Shown: one piece after another, positions 23,766 to 34,640 of the stretch
Layout of the letters: every line of letters starts with the position of its first letter
Numbering within the stretch: the stretch's first letter is position 1
Assembly: GCA_028829895.1 (NCBI GenBank)
Contig: CM054179.1
Span: 72,925,663 to 72,989,662 of the forward strand
Direction: 5' to 3'
DNA: 64,000 nt
Source: Sinotaia quadrata
Lineage: Eukaryota > Mollusca > Gastropoda > Architaenioglossa > Viviparidae
Made by a program: the position numbers and the translations under genes
Notes under the pieces: generated by a model
Told to the model about the DNA's origin: nothing
What the model saw: only the letters and a program-made list of their open reading frames with translations
Database searches by the model: none

Positions 23766-24553
23766 TATTAATAAATGTTTGATATGTGTTATTGTCATTT
23801 GAAACACCTAAAGAGTTAGTAAGTGAACAGATGGAGAATAGTCACAAGTGACTGATTATGGAATATCTCTTCAACAGCTATGACGAACCTTAATCAATCG
23901 TACATTCATAGAAGCGAAGGGATTTAAGTATTTGTTTGGTCGCGTCGGTCAGCTGGCTGGCATTTTGCGATGCAAATTATTTTACATAAAGCAGTAATAA
24001 CAGTAAGATAAGAACACTTTAATTTACAATAAATTGCTTTACAATAAACTGTTGTAATTAGCCGAGCTATAGAGAGGAACTGTTGAATATAGAGCAATCT
24101 CCCCTGCCTCATTAGACGCACGATAAATACATTTCTTGAAGAACTGAAACTAGTGTAATACTGTGCGAAGACGATAGAATTCAGTTGTCTCCTCTTGTTT
24201 TTATTTCATAAGATTTTGTAAAATCATTGTCCTTGCTACCTGCTAATAATCGTTTCCCAGCTACCACAGTCATAATATATAAATAGTACAAACTTAACAT
24301 TTACATTATACAGTGTTTGTGTTTTATCCCACCGATATTGAAGTCTGGATCTCCAGAACCAGAGGCCAGAGTGTGGATTCCATAACTTCACTTGTCCTCT
24401 TGACCTTATTTAGATTCTCACCTATTCTATATTTGTGAAAAGATTGTAATATATACCCGTAGAACACACACGCGCGCACACACACACGCGGATAGAGGCT
24501 TGTTATGTACTGCACCTTCACCAAAAACTACAACACTTGGCTCTTTAACTCAC

Positions 24554-24744
24554 TGAATTTCTGGGAACATTTTCCCACACCTCCAGTCGCAGGTATTTGG
24601 AATCGGTCCCTGGGTCAGCGACGAGGTACGGTAAAGAAGGATGCACGGGTATCTCAGAGCCTTGCAAAGCTGAATCCAGAATCTGGCCAAACATGGACTT
24701 GCTTTCCAAGCGGTATTGGTACCAAGTGTTCAAATCTTCGTGTA
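24554..24744 (-). CDS. Gene A exon 3: extracellular exon
   Basis: A 191-nt exon. The acceptor is ...TTTGCACACACAG|TACACG and the strong donor AATTCA|GTGAGT. Only one frame is open: HEDLNTWYQYRLESKSMFGQ onward, ending ENVPRNS. It starts after one base of a split codon and ends in phase 0, which fits exon 4. The gene B exon has the same length and differs at only three of about 62 residues, so it is the most conserved extracellular part. No named domain was recognised. It is too short to be a domain alone and probably forms the first part of a fold completed by exon 4. Confidence 0.8.
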
Positions 24745-24755
24745 CTGTGTGTGCA

Positions 24756-25275
24756 AATCAAACCAACATAATCTGTTAGTCTGTGTGGTGTGCAAATTGT
24801 ACAATTTATCAGTTTATGTTTTGTGCAAATCAAACAACACAGTTTATCAGTCTGTGTTGTTTGCTTATCCAACCAGCATAATTTTATCAGTCTGTGTTGT
24901 GTACAAAACATACAAACATAATCTATCAATATGTGTTCTGTGCAAATCAAACAACACGGTTTATCAGTGTATGTTGTGTCAAACTGCACAATTTATCAGT
25001 TTATGTTTTGTGCAAATCAAACAACACAATCTTTCAGTCTATGGTTGCATGCAAATCAAACCAGCATAATCTATCAGTCTATGTTGTGTGCATATCAACC
25101 AACACAATATTGTGTGCAATTCAAAAGCACAATTTATCAGTCTGTGATGTGTGCAAATCAAAAATACAATTTATCAGTCTACGTTGTGTGAAAATTAAAC
25201 AGCACAGTTTATCAGTCTATGTTGTGTGAAAATCAAACAGGACGGTTTATCAGTCTATGTTATGTGCAAATCCAA
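24756..25275. repeat. Minisatellite beside exon 3 acceptor, about 40-bp unit x 12 (copy A)
   Basis: Units of 'gtgtgcaaatcaaacaacac' + 'aatttatcagtctatgtt'. The unit contains the sequence that forms the exon 3 acceptor (minus GTTTGATTTGCACACA), so the array seems to have grown out of the splice site. Copy B has a related but different array at the same place. Confidence 0.9.
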
Positions 25276-25319
25276 AGCACAATATAAATTTAACATTCAG
25301 GTGCTTACGTCTGTATTTA

Positions 25320-25535
25320 GCGCCCAGACCATCTCAGTATAACGAGCGCAAATAATCGAAGTGACCTGATTATCTTTAATGGATCGATACATTAATTGTG
25401 TGGTTGTTACTACCTTGCAGCGGTTTCGATGGTGTGACCTATTTATGGACAAAATTTATTGTCTTCGTATCAGCAATATCATTCAGTGCACGAGAGTTAT
25501 TGATTACGAACTGATACTAATGTGAAGGCGGACTT
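25320..25535 (-). promoter_or_regulatory. Highly conserved intronic block around a possible microexon (copy A)
   Basis: About 215 bases are roughly 90 percent identical to 48499-48722, whereas nearby intron does not align. The block extends about 100 bases on both sides of a 25-nt exon-like core. Conserved flanks of this kind are known around regulated microexons. It might instead be a shared old mobile-element insertion. Confidence 0.45.
25414..25438 (-). CDS. Gene A possible 25-nt microexon
   Basis: Bounded by CATAAATAG and GTAGTA. Read in phase 0 it encodes VTPSKPLQ plus one base, which completes a Val codon with the first two bases of exon 3 (G|TA) and keeps the exon 3 frame. The only two differences from copy B are silent in this frame (GTC/GTT, CTG/CTT). 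The upstream pyrimidine tract is weak. Exon 1 ends in phase 1, so a further exon of length 2 modulo 3 is needed before it. I did not find that exon. Confidence 0.4.
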
Positions 25536-26089
25536 TTTGTAGTAGTAGTAGTAGTACCGTTTACTTCTTTTGCTCCACAGGAATTGCGTGAATACTTTTC
25601 ATCTTCTTTAGATGTTCTCGGTTTTTGGAAGATTCCGATGGAGCTTTCCTATTCTCACTTTATTCTGACGATGATGGTTGGCATTGTGTTCTGTAGTTGC
25701 TGCGTTTCTTTTTTCTGATGCTTGCTTCGCTGCGACTGTTGTGGGTCCTCTTGCCTGGGTTTTTCCCCCTAATTTTTCAAATTTTTCCTGTAATTCGTTG
25801 AGTTAGTTTTTGGAGTATAAAATTAAATTCCTAGTCGTTTCAGAGCCACCTTGTGTGTTTCGTTGATTGTACCATGTGCACTAGAGCATCAGGTTTGAAA
25901 CTTAACATCGAATATATAGGTTTTAAATTTTAAAATAATAAAATTTTGATAGTTAATTTCAACGAACGGAGAAAATAGAACAAGAAATATTAATACTAGG
26001 TCAATCTGTTTACAGATAACCTCCGTCACATCTTTCGAATGTATCACTAAGAAGCACAAGAATTATGACTTAGGTTGCTAGATAGTTTA

Positions 26090-26345
26090 GTACACCTTCA
26101 TTTATCCGGTACTAAAGTTTGATTTATCCGACAATGATGTTTAATACATTTTCATTTATCCGACACTGACGTTTAATGCATTTTCATTTATCCGGTGCTG
26201 AAATTTAATATATTTTCATTTATCCGGCACTGAAGTATGATGCAGTCACTTATCCGGCACTGAAGTTTGATACTTTCCATTTATCAGGCATTGAAATTTA
26301 ATACATTTTTATTTGTCCTGAGCTGAAGTTTAGTATATTTTCATT
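26090..26345. repeat. Minisatellite, about 33-bp unit x 8 (copy A)
   Basis: The unit is 'catttatccggcactgaagt' + ttaatgcattt. A homologous array is at 57140-57405 in copy B, so it predates the duplication. Confidence 0.92.
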
Positions 26346-26437
26346 TATGTCGGATAGTGTTGTTAAAGGACCTCAAGCTGTCGGGTAGTGTTGTTAAAGA
26401 ACCACAAGCTGTCGGGTAGTGTTGTTAAAGAACCACA
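26344..26437. repeat. 31-bp minisatellite x 3, first site
   Basis: Units of 'gtcgggtagtgttgttaaag' + aaccacaagct. The same unit reappears at 27187-27247 on the other side of exon 1. Confidence 0.9.
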
Positions 26438-26677
26438 AATGTAAGCGAAGCATTTAGAAAAACACATGACTAGAGCAAAGCACACACACATATATATATA
26501 TTGACACGCCCATAGTGAAACACAGTATGCCAAGATGTATTGTCATTCGATTTCTTTTCACGAAATAATGAAACGGGACAGGAATAATTTTAGATAAACA
26601 TATATCAAAAATAACTAAGACTAAACTAACCTTCACAAACAAACGGTCATGTCAAAACAAAACATAAAATAAAATAC

Positions 26678-26756
26678 CTGTTTCCTTGAAACTTTCCTGA
26701 CAGACGCATGACGTCACGGCCAGCAAACCCAGCTGAAAGACTAATGTCGTGTCCAT
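26678..26756 (-). CDS. Gene A exon 1: start codon and signal peptide
   Basis: ATG at 26756 begins MDTTLVFQLGLLAVTSCVCQ, a typical secretory signal: a hydrophobic core then small residues, with cleavage likely near SCVCQ. The coding part is 79 nt and ends ACAG|GTATTT, leaving phase 1. The matching exon of gene B has the same length, the same donor and two residue changes (T4M, F7L). Sequence upstream is conserved between copies, as expected of a promoter and 5' leader. The codons GTG ACG TCA contain the octamer TGACGTCA. Confidence 0.8.
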
Positions 26757-27010
26757 GCTTATGCCGGTAAAGCTTCCTACGGTTGACTGAGTATGGGCTT
26801 AGTATGACCAGATTGAAGTCACTCGAGTGAGTGGACGCTGTGCTCCAATCACCAAGGGGTACTGAGTACCTTAAGATAGCGCCGTCCGTTCGAAATAAAT
26901 GCGCCTTGTTGCGGAGACAAGCGTCCAGTCGGTTAAATTTCTCACTCGGCCAAATTTCTCACTCGCGATATTTCCCTTGACTGACGTCTGACCTGCAAAA
27001 AATAATGTCA
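26757..27010 (-). promoter_or_regulatory. Gene A 5' leader and putative promoter
   Basis: Conserved with 57753-57985 in gene B, including 'gactgacgtctgacctgc', 'aaatttctcactcgcgatat' and 'gtactgagtacctta'. Copy A has a local tandem duplication of 'aaatttctcactcggcc'. No TATA box could be placed with confidence. The role is inferred from position and conservation. Confidence 0.45.
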
Positions 27011-27186
27011 TCTCAGAACTGATCGACCTGGCAAACTAGAATCTGTTTATCGTCGTTTTCCTCTCTCTTTCTCCCTCTCCCCTACCCTGCTTTCTTAAAA
27101 AAAAGGACTAAATAAGTGAAACTGATACCCAATATAGTTACACTAGTGTGTACCAATGATATCTGAGGTGAACGCGAAGCAGCTCC

Positions 27187-27247
27187 GGTCGAGTAGTGTT
27201 GTTAAAGGACCACAAGCTGTCGGGTAGTGTTGTTAAAGAACCACAAG
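27187..27247. repeat. 31-bp minisatellite x 2, second site
   Basis: The same unit as 26344-26437, about 800 bp away across exon 1 and not evident in copy B. Confidence 0.9.
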
Positions 27248-29233
27248 CTGCAGTATTTACGCAGTGCTAAACAAAAGACCACACCAAAATCTTAAACATT
27301 AATTTCCCCCTAAATTCTGATAAAAGACTACATTGCTTACAAATGATTACTTCAAAAGATTATATATATCAAATACCGAAAACTTTCCTTAAATTGCCTA
27401 AAATAAATAAAATTCCCGCGCCCCGAAAGCCCCCATAGTTTTAAAGAGAGCAACGGACATGATGTACCTGTATTGTTTTCAACGGATATTAACAAAGCCG
27501 AAATGCTTTACTATACAAGCCCACGTGCCTTACAAAAAGAGAATATGGCGCATTATGCACATATTGTTTACCGGATGACTTTAATCCAAAATCTGTATAA
27601 ACAAAAATGTCTCATAAATAACTTCAATGCTTAAAACATCATAATGACAATCGTAAAAGACATTGCATCTACAAGACTCATAACAGATAAAAGATTATAT
27701 ATATTGCTTACTAAGGCTTATAAAACTTTTAGTCATGCAACTTACTAAAGAATGAAGGACTGTTAAAATTTGCACTGCATACAAATAATGATAAAATCCG
27801 TTCAAGGTTGTAATTGCATACGAATAATGATAAGGTATGTTCAAGGTTATAATGGCATACAAATAATGATAAAATCTTATCAAGGTTCTAATTGCACAGA
27901 AATGATAACATCTGTGACACAATGCCACCCTAGTTATTGGTATTATTATTATTACTACCACTACTACCACTACTACTACTCCATAGCTAATTACAAGTGA
28001 TGAGAATCTTAATTTATGTTATTAACAATTCTCCAGAAGACATCACTTGTCTCTCACACTCAACGGATATGTGGGTGCTTTAAACGTGCTTTTCCACAGC
28101 ATTAAAGACAAATATTCTGTCACACAATATTTCCATAGGTGGAACACTTTTTACCAAAGGAGAAGATAAACCCGTCATTAATCTATATTTAGCGAGCCCC
28201 CATCCACCCACTATCTGTCCAACATATGGTTATTAATGTGTGTAAGAAGGTCAATAAATTTATTAAATCAACAATTAAATATACATATAACAAATTCAAT
28301 GAAAAAAGATTACTTGACATCAATATTTCCATGAAACCATGTTCGAATAGTTCAATGTTTATACAGCCTTATATCCTAAAACATAATTCAACAGATAAGT
28401 GTCAATATAAATCATAGGGTAGTTCTTATCAGAGAGCAGAAACGGAGTTATAGGGAGGTGAGAAATAACAGTTGTATGTAACCTTGTCTGTGCACTGCTG
28501 CAATAGTCTTTCACATGCTTTCGTAACAAAATCACAAGCTTATAATATTAATAGAATTACAATAATAGAATATAATAGAATTGTCAGTTCTTCACACGTT
28601 TCTCTCCTCTGCTGTAGAATACTGATGATGAGCCATTATTCTCTTGAGACTAGTCTGGGCACTCCGTCGTTGCATTAGTTCCCTCAAGCAGAACAACAAT
28701 GTAGCAATTTCCAGTAACTTAATTGTATGAGAAATTCTATGTTGCAGTTGAACATTTTTGCCACTGTACAATGAACAGAGTGCAGTGTATCTTTAAACTT
28801 ACACACAGGTGGTAGAGACTTCTCAAAACTACCTCGGTCATAGCAAGTTATAAATCAGTAAACCAGGAGAACTGGTAAAACCAAAAAGACTGCTTCTTTC
28901 CTGTAAAATATAATCTGGGAAGAAATGCTAAGTTTCCAGTTTATTCATCTCTAACTACATTTTTCTTACATTCAAGTCTCAACTTACAGTTTCCTGCAGC
29001 AGTATTTATTAGCCCGATACATGCATACAGCATAACAATTTTATGAATGGGTTCACTAGAAACAATGTCAAGTGTTTAGCATTCTACATACAAACATCAT
29101 AGTTCACAATTTGTAGAAATAATAGTCCACTCACATAATATATCACTTAGTAAAACACAGGTGTAACGTATCAAGAGCAAAATACATGAAATATTTCTAA
29201 GTTCATTCTCTCTCAATTAGTTAATTCGCCTTT
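27248..29233. other. Region upstream of gene A
   Basis: AT-rich sequence with a 39-bp repeat x 3 at about 27775-27900 ('gcatacaaataatgataaaa') and a (TAC)n-type run near 27945-27980. Parts align with 58080-59110. No gene was seen. Confidence 0.45.
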
Positions 29234-30066
29234 AAGCTAAGAGCTGCCTTTCATGACCGGACTTTTTGCACACCATATTCAAATTGATTAGAAAATAATT
29301 CTATGCTTTTGAAGACTTCACTATTTACAAAGGATTTTAAAATCTTTTCAAGCAAAAATGTATTGTTTAATAAAGACTGTAACGTCTGTGATAGAGGCTT
29401 ATTACATTTAGGGGAACAGAAGGCCTGTGTAAGAAATATTTGAAAAGATCATAAACTGTATAATAATTCAAATTTCGTATGACACTAATGACTATTACAA
29501 TCTTATTGCATTCCTGTCATAGTCATGGTACTTATGAAGAATTCTCATGTCTGTTACAATCACACTGCATTCCTATTATAGTCATATTATTCATGAAGAA
29601 TAATCATGTCTGTTACAATCACACTTCTCTCCCATTTATGTCATATTATTTATGATAATTCTTATATCTGTTACTATCACACTGCACTCCTATTGTAGTT
29701 ATATCATTGATGAAGCATACCCATGTGTGGCAGAGTAAATTTGCCACTCCCTATTTTAAAAATTAATGAGTATATAAATTGTTAAATTGTCAGAGTAACC
29801 CGACCTTGGGCACTCCTTATGATGGTATTTTGAAAGTGTCGGAGTTGGAAGTAAACAACATGAATTGAGAATATGCTAGAAATTGCTGATGTAATGCAAA
29901 CCAGTGAGTAGTTTTATTATCCAATGATTATGATTTACGAGACCAAGACCAGCCAATGGGCTGAGATTAAAAAGTTCACCTGTTGTAGAAAATTCTATTC
30001 TCTGATCACTTTGAATTTGGAGTGGCAAGAAAGAAGTCCAGTCTTGAAAGGCAGCCATTAGCTTGA
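29234..30066. repeat. Inverted-repeat-flanked segment, inverted relative to copy B
   Basis: An arm of about 80 bp at 29234-29325 ('aagctaagagctgcctttca') recurs inverted at about 29985-30066. Between the arms, about 29728-29980 matches the reverse complement of 59195-59455 ('gaatatgctaga' near 29872 equals 'tctagcatattc' near 59302). Sequence on either side is collinear with copy B. The segment also contains a tandem repeat of about 60 bp at 29490-29720. Confidence 0.75.
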
Positions 30067-30266
30067 TGGTGAGTTAGCTGACTGATTGAGAGAGAATGGA
30101 TTAAAAATATTTCATGCAATTTTGCTATTGTAATTGATATGATATACTCATGTTTTGAGTAGAGATGTACTATGTGAGTTGACTTTTATTTCTACAAATG
30201 TTTGAACTAATCTGCTAGTATATTGTGTACTAATCACTTGACATTGTTTTGATATGCTGTATTTAT

Positions 30267-30329
<63 letters not shown>

Positions 30330-31180
30330 CAGGCTAATATATACTGTTGCAGGAAACTGTAACTTGAGACTGGAATATAAGAAAGAATGGAGTTATAAAG
30401 TAATTAGCTCAAAGCTTAGTGTTTGTTTTCTGATTGTATTTTGCAGCAACAAGTAGCCTTTTCTGCTTTCATTTAATGTTTGATTTGAACCTCCTGGTTT
30501 AGTGTTTGTAAACTGCTATAACCAACCATGGTAAACATGGGAAGCAGCATGTCAGTGTAAGAAACACATTACACTCTTCTGATGTATGGCAGCAAGATAT
30601 GCTGGCTACTGAGCAATTTATGGTGTAGAGAAGTTGTTGGACATCGCTATAGTTATTGTTCTGTTTGAAGGAGTTGACATGGTGAAAAGGAAAGCCCAGG
30701 TTAACTCTAAGTAGCAGATCAGTGTTTTTCAATATGTGAGTGGAGCAAGTGGAGCTGATGTAGTATAGCTGACAATATCTTATATCTTTGTTACAAAAAC
30801 ACAAGAAGGACTATTGAGACAACAATTGAACAAGGTTATGATTATAAAAACTATTATCACTTATCTCTAATAACTTACTAAAGAAGATTTTTACATACGG
30901 AAATATTGTGTGAACTGTAAATGTTTGTCTTTAATGTTATGGAAAAAAGAAAACGTTTACAGCGCCCGTATATCCACCAAGTGTCTTCTGGAGAATTATT
31001 AATTACATAAATTCTCATCACTTGTAATTAGTTATGTGTGATTAATTAACAATAATAATCATAACCAATAACTAGTGTGCCATTGGAGTTACAGGTCCTT
31101 TATTTATAAATGAGTATTATACACTTGATAAAAATTAATTTAATATATTAAAAATATTTTAATTACTATATATATTTATA
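30067..31180. other. Non-coding stretch with (GT)n at 30270-30327
   Basis: Unique AT-rich sequence around a GT microsatellite of about 29 units. The 101-codon minus frame at 30499-30804 has no motif or conserved copy-B partner and is not supported. Confidence 0.4.
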
Positions 31181-31654
31181 ATGTGAAGACCGGTAATAAT
31201 GTTATAATTTTAATTGTTTGCTTTAATTTGCCATTCACTTCTCCAACACTACCACAACCATTTTACAAACTACAAAATCATTAACAACAATCGTGTTCTT
31301 GTGGACTTATTTTTTCAAACTTAATAATTCCTTTAGGTAACAGAGAAAGGTATCAGGTGATCTAGATAGCAGCGTTGGTGGCATTTCTACTGCTGCGACA
31401 GGTCAAATTATTTTTATGCGAAAGTAGATCATTTGAACGCGCCCTTACCTCACCCCCAAAACATAAACATGGAGAGAGGGAAATTCTTTAGTTTTCTTCT
31501 AGTGTTAAATAGTTTGGGTTCGTGGTAATGTTGGAATGCATGGTTAGTATTTAAAAATCCGGTCATATGAAGATTTTTGCCAGTGACTCTACAAAACACC
31601 GTCTTTTAATATTTATTATGACTTCAGTAACGTATTACAGTCGTTACATAAGTG
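31181..31654. other. Conserved non-coding block, copy A
   Basis: It aligns with 59975-60420 over several hundred bases ('tggaatgcatggttagtatt', 'gactctacaaaacaccgtct'). No frame is open in both copies. Confidence 0.6.
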
Positions 31655-31842
31655 ACCATTGTCCAGTTTAATGCAATACTGCTGTAGTATTGTAGGATTA
31701 CAGTCATGTTATTACCATTGTCCAGTTTAATGCAATATTGCTGTAGTAGGGTAGGAATATAGTCATGTTATTACCATTGTCCAGTTTAATGCAATACTCC
31801 TGTAGTAGGGTAGGAATACAGTCATGTTATTACCATTGTCCA
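31655..31842. repeat. Minisatellite, 59-bp unit x 3.2
   Basis: 'accattgtccagtttaatgc' recurs at 31655, 31714, 31773 and, in part, 31832. Confidence 0.95.
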
Positions 31843-33570
31843 AAGATAAATTATACACATGTGTACGTACAAGTGGTGTCAGATCTGCATACACAGGTAT
31901 ATAATTCATCTTTTGACAATGGTAATGTTTTGTCTGCACTCTGGAAGTGAGAGATTTGAACATGCAGTTAAGACCGTTCGCTTGCCATGTGTGTGGGTGT
32001 GCGCGCGTGTGAATTCGCAGAACATGCGCGTCGAATTTATCGGACTAAGAAAATTATCTCACTTCAGCTCTCCCTACAAAGTCCCTTGGATTGCGTCCCT
32101 TTTCGTAGCTACAGTGCTGTACTAATAGCATGGGTGTACGCATGCACCCGACGTTGTCCTTTTAAATTTAAATTTTAATTTGATTGTCTTTCAGTTTTTA
32201 AAGTTGTGATGTACTGGCCTTTATTTTTGAACGCTCAACAGCCTTCCTGCTGATATGCTAGATTTGATGTGTGTTAGAACAAGACTTAAAGTAAGGAACT
32301 AGAGTAGAAGATTTAACACGCACACACACACACACAGAGAAAGCGGAAACTTAATCTGCGACTCGGAAGAAACTGTTTAAACTTTACGACCCTGGTAAAA
32401 CTGACTCTAACTGGTTTCTAGTACACCATTACATCGACTTGAAGACGTACTCATGTCGCGCATGCTAGACCCATCTGAGTACTTGTTCTCATCTTAAGAA
32501 CTTCTTAACAAAATGCTCACTCTAGTGATCAAAATACTCTATGACTATTTGCTCCACATATCTCACTCACCTGTGACACTGTCTCTAGGCATCTGTCTTT
32601 GCGCCTGCTTTTGCTTCTGGGACAACAAACTGTTGGTGTGGTTTTTTTCCCCCACCCTGTGTTGAACTTTTTTCTTCACAAATATTCTGCTCCTTTACGG
32701 GCGAAGTTCCAATGAACTTGACCTAATTCTCTGACCGGAGCAAACTTGAGACCCCCCGGCCTACTTTGAATAGCAATTCTTGTCTAACGAAAGAAATTTT
32801 TCCTTTAACTACCAGTTATTTCCTGTGCTGGCTCTTGAACCGTGCGGCCATTGTACCTGCCCAGTAGTGTTTCCTTTCTCTTATTCTTGTCGCCGACGGG
32901 AACATTCTGATGTACTTCATTTAACGTCTATTCATCAGTAACAAAGATCTTAAACAGTCATGAATGGTACGTACTTATTCTTCTAGCCGACGGGAGCATT
33001 ATGATCTACTTCATTTAACGTCTATTCATCAGTAACAAAGATCTTAAATAGTCTTGTATGGTACCTACTTTGCTGGTCTATCCTTCAGCGGTTTGAAGCG
33101 GGATGTAACTGTCCCTGACCCTCAGTCCTAAGGGACATAACTCACTGACCGTCAGCCCTTAGTTTCTTTACCAGCCTTTCTCAACCATTTTACCCTAGAG
33201 AAACCCTTGAAATAATTTTCGGATTTCAGGGAAGTCTGCATAAACATTGTCATATCTACGATGTTTACTTTTTCAATCATGTTCTCTCGGAGAACCCCTT
33301 AGTGACCTCTCGCGGAACCCAAGTGGAGAAACCTTGCGATGTACAATCATGAATGTCGATAAGGTTGTACATACTTGGATTCTTTTGTAACATTTAAAAG
33401 AATTAATTTAATAATTTAAAATTCAGAAAACCAATTCCATATTTCTCACTCAAATAATAATATTTAATTCTACAACCTTATAATGCAAACAGCTCAGACG
33501 TTATATCAACATTTTTATTACTACTTAATCTTCGTTCAATAAATATAAGAATAATAATTAAAATATAGTC
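31843..33570. other. Non-coding end of copy A
   Basis: It includes a 94-bp tandem duplication at about 32893-33070 and a region aligned with 60975-61490 ('ctggctcttgaaccgt', 'taagggacataactcactg'). No exon was recognised. Confidence 0.5.
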
Positions 33571-34105
33571 AGAAGAAATGGCGGTCCTGATTGTTATTTT
33601 ATCAATACAATACAATGTGTGTGCGTGCGTGCGTGCGCGCGCGCGCGCGTGTGTGTTTGTGGGTGGGTGGTACTATTTCTGGTAAGTACTCAGGGATCAT
33701 GGAGATTGCAGACAGTATTCACATATATCAAATAGGACGTCATTCATTGATTGCAGGCAATGTTCACAGTTATCCTTGATCAAATAGGATATCATTTATT
33801 TGATTATAATTATAGGCAGAGTTCATAGTTATCTCTGATTGTCATTCATTTGATTGCCGGCTGTGTTCACAGTCATCTCTGATCAAATAGGACGTCATCT
33901 ATAACATCGAGTTTCTAGGGCAACATTAAATGTGGCAATGAGGTTATAAAATATAATAAATAAGATCCTTTGATCGTTTATTTATGTTATTATTTATTTA
34001 TATTATGTTTATTTATGTTATTATTTATTTATATTATGTTTATTTATGTTATTATTTATTTATATTATGTTTATTTATGTTATTATTTATTTATATTATG
34101 TTTAT
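33571..34105. other. Junction between duplication copies
   Basis: Contains a short GC/GT run (33619-33656), three degenerate repeats of 'aaataggacgtcattcattt' type (33730-33900), and a 31-bp array 'tttatttatgttattattta' x 4 at about 33975-34106. The breakpoint between A and B falls in or near this repeat-rich stretch. Confidence 0.55.
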
Positions 34106-34434
34106 TTACATGATTTGCTCATCTTTGTTTAGCAATGGATGACATTGCACTTTGAGTTTGTGTATGTATGTCTAGCTTTCTTTCTTTATTGGTGTGTATG
34201 TTTGTCTAGTTTTTAGTTTGTTGTACTTTTTTTTCTTTGTTGGTATGTATATTTTTTAGTTTGTTGTACTTTTCTTTATTTGTTGGTGTGTATGTTTGTC
34301 TATTTTTTTAGTTTGTTGCTGTTTTCCAGTTGAAGAATTTAATTGAAATACGTGAAATTTCTGAAACGGAAATCACAACCGCTTGGCTCACAAAAATAAA
34401 CCAAAGGATTTCCTCGTGACCGCAGTTCCATGAG

Positions 34435-34640
34435 TCCGTTTGTAAAGTCATCATAGTTAGGAAGACAAGTGTTTGACTGGACCTTAAGCCATGTGTAAAG
34501 CTAAGTCATGTGTAAAGTCATCAGAATTAAGAAGACAAATGTGTGATTGGTCCTGAAGCCGTGTAAAGTCATCATAATTTACGAAGAAAAATATGCTTTG
34601 ATTGGTCCTTAATGTGTAAAGTCATCCAAATTAGGAAGGT
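34435..34640. repeat. Minisatellite, about 50-bp unit x 4 (copy B)
   Basis: Homologous to the array at 18405-19030, with fewer units. Confidence 0.85.

Larger units (their letters stand above)
23183..24553 (-). other. Gene A intron 3, with minisatellite at its acceptor end
   Basis: The intron runs from the donor at 24553 to the acceptor at 23183. It has a degenerate 'ttacatttctca' repeat beside the acceptor (23200-23420), a (TCTA)n run and a (GT)n run. A 114-nt block at 24345-24458 aligns without gaps with 44915-45028 in copy B and is open in one frame in both. At about 63 percent peptide identity it is far less conserved than the real exons, and copy A lacks an AG at the matching acceptor, so I treat it as a doubtful or decayed exon. 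Confidence 0.5.
18236..33570. repeat. Segmental duplication, copy A
   Basis: This interval aligns piecewise and in the same order with 34106-61490. Anchors include 18240/34110 ('atttgctcatctttgttt'), the paralogous last exons 20235/37223, exon 4 at 22982/43113, exon 3 at 24554/45889, the block 25320-25530/48499-48720, exon 1 at 26678/57674, and downstream blocks 31200-31650/59980-60420 and 32810-33160/60975-61230. Exons are highly similar while introns diverge through private minisatellites. It is a direct tandem duplication. Its exact edges cannot be fixed by eye. Confidence 0.85.

Noticed and set aside
24345..24458. Block aligned without gaps with 44915-45028 and open in one frame, considered as an exon between exons 3 and 4
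   Set aside because: Peptide identity is much lower than in real exons, copy A lacks an AG at the acceptor, and the copy B acceptor gives the wrong phase. Exons 3 and 4 join in frame without it.
26454..26642. Minus ORF conserved with 57397-57630, considered as exon 2 of the membrane-protein gene
   Set aside because: The two copies differ by indels of 1, 3 and 4 bases across the frame, so no shared reading frame is kept; it is better seen as conserved intron near exon 1.
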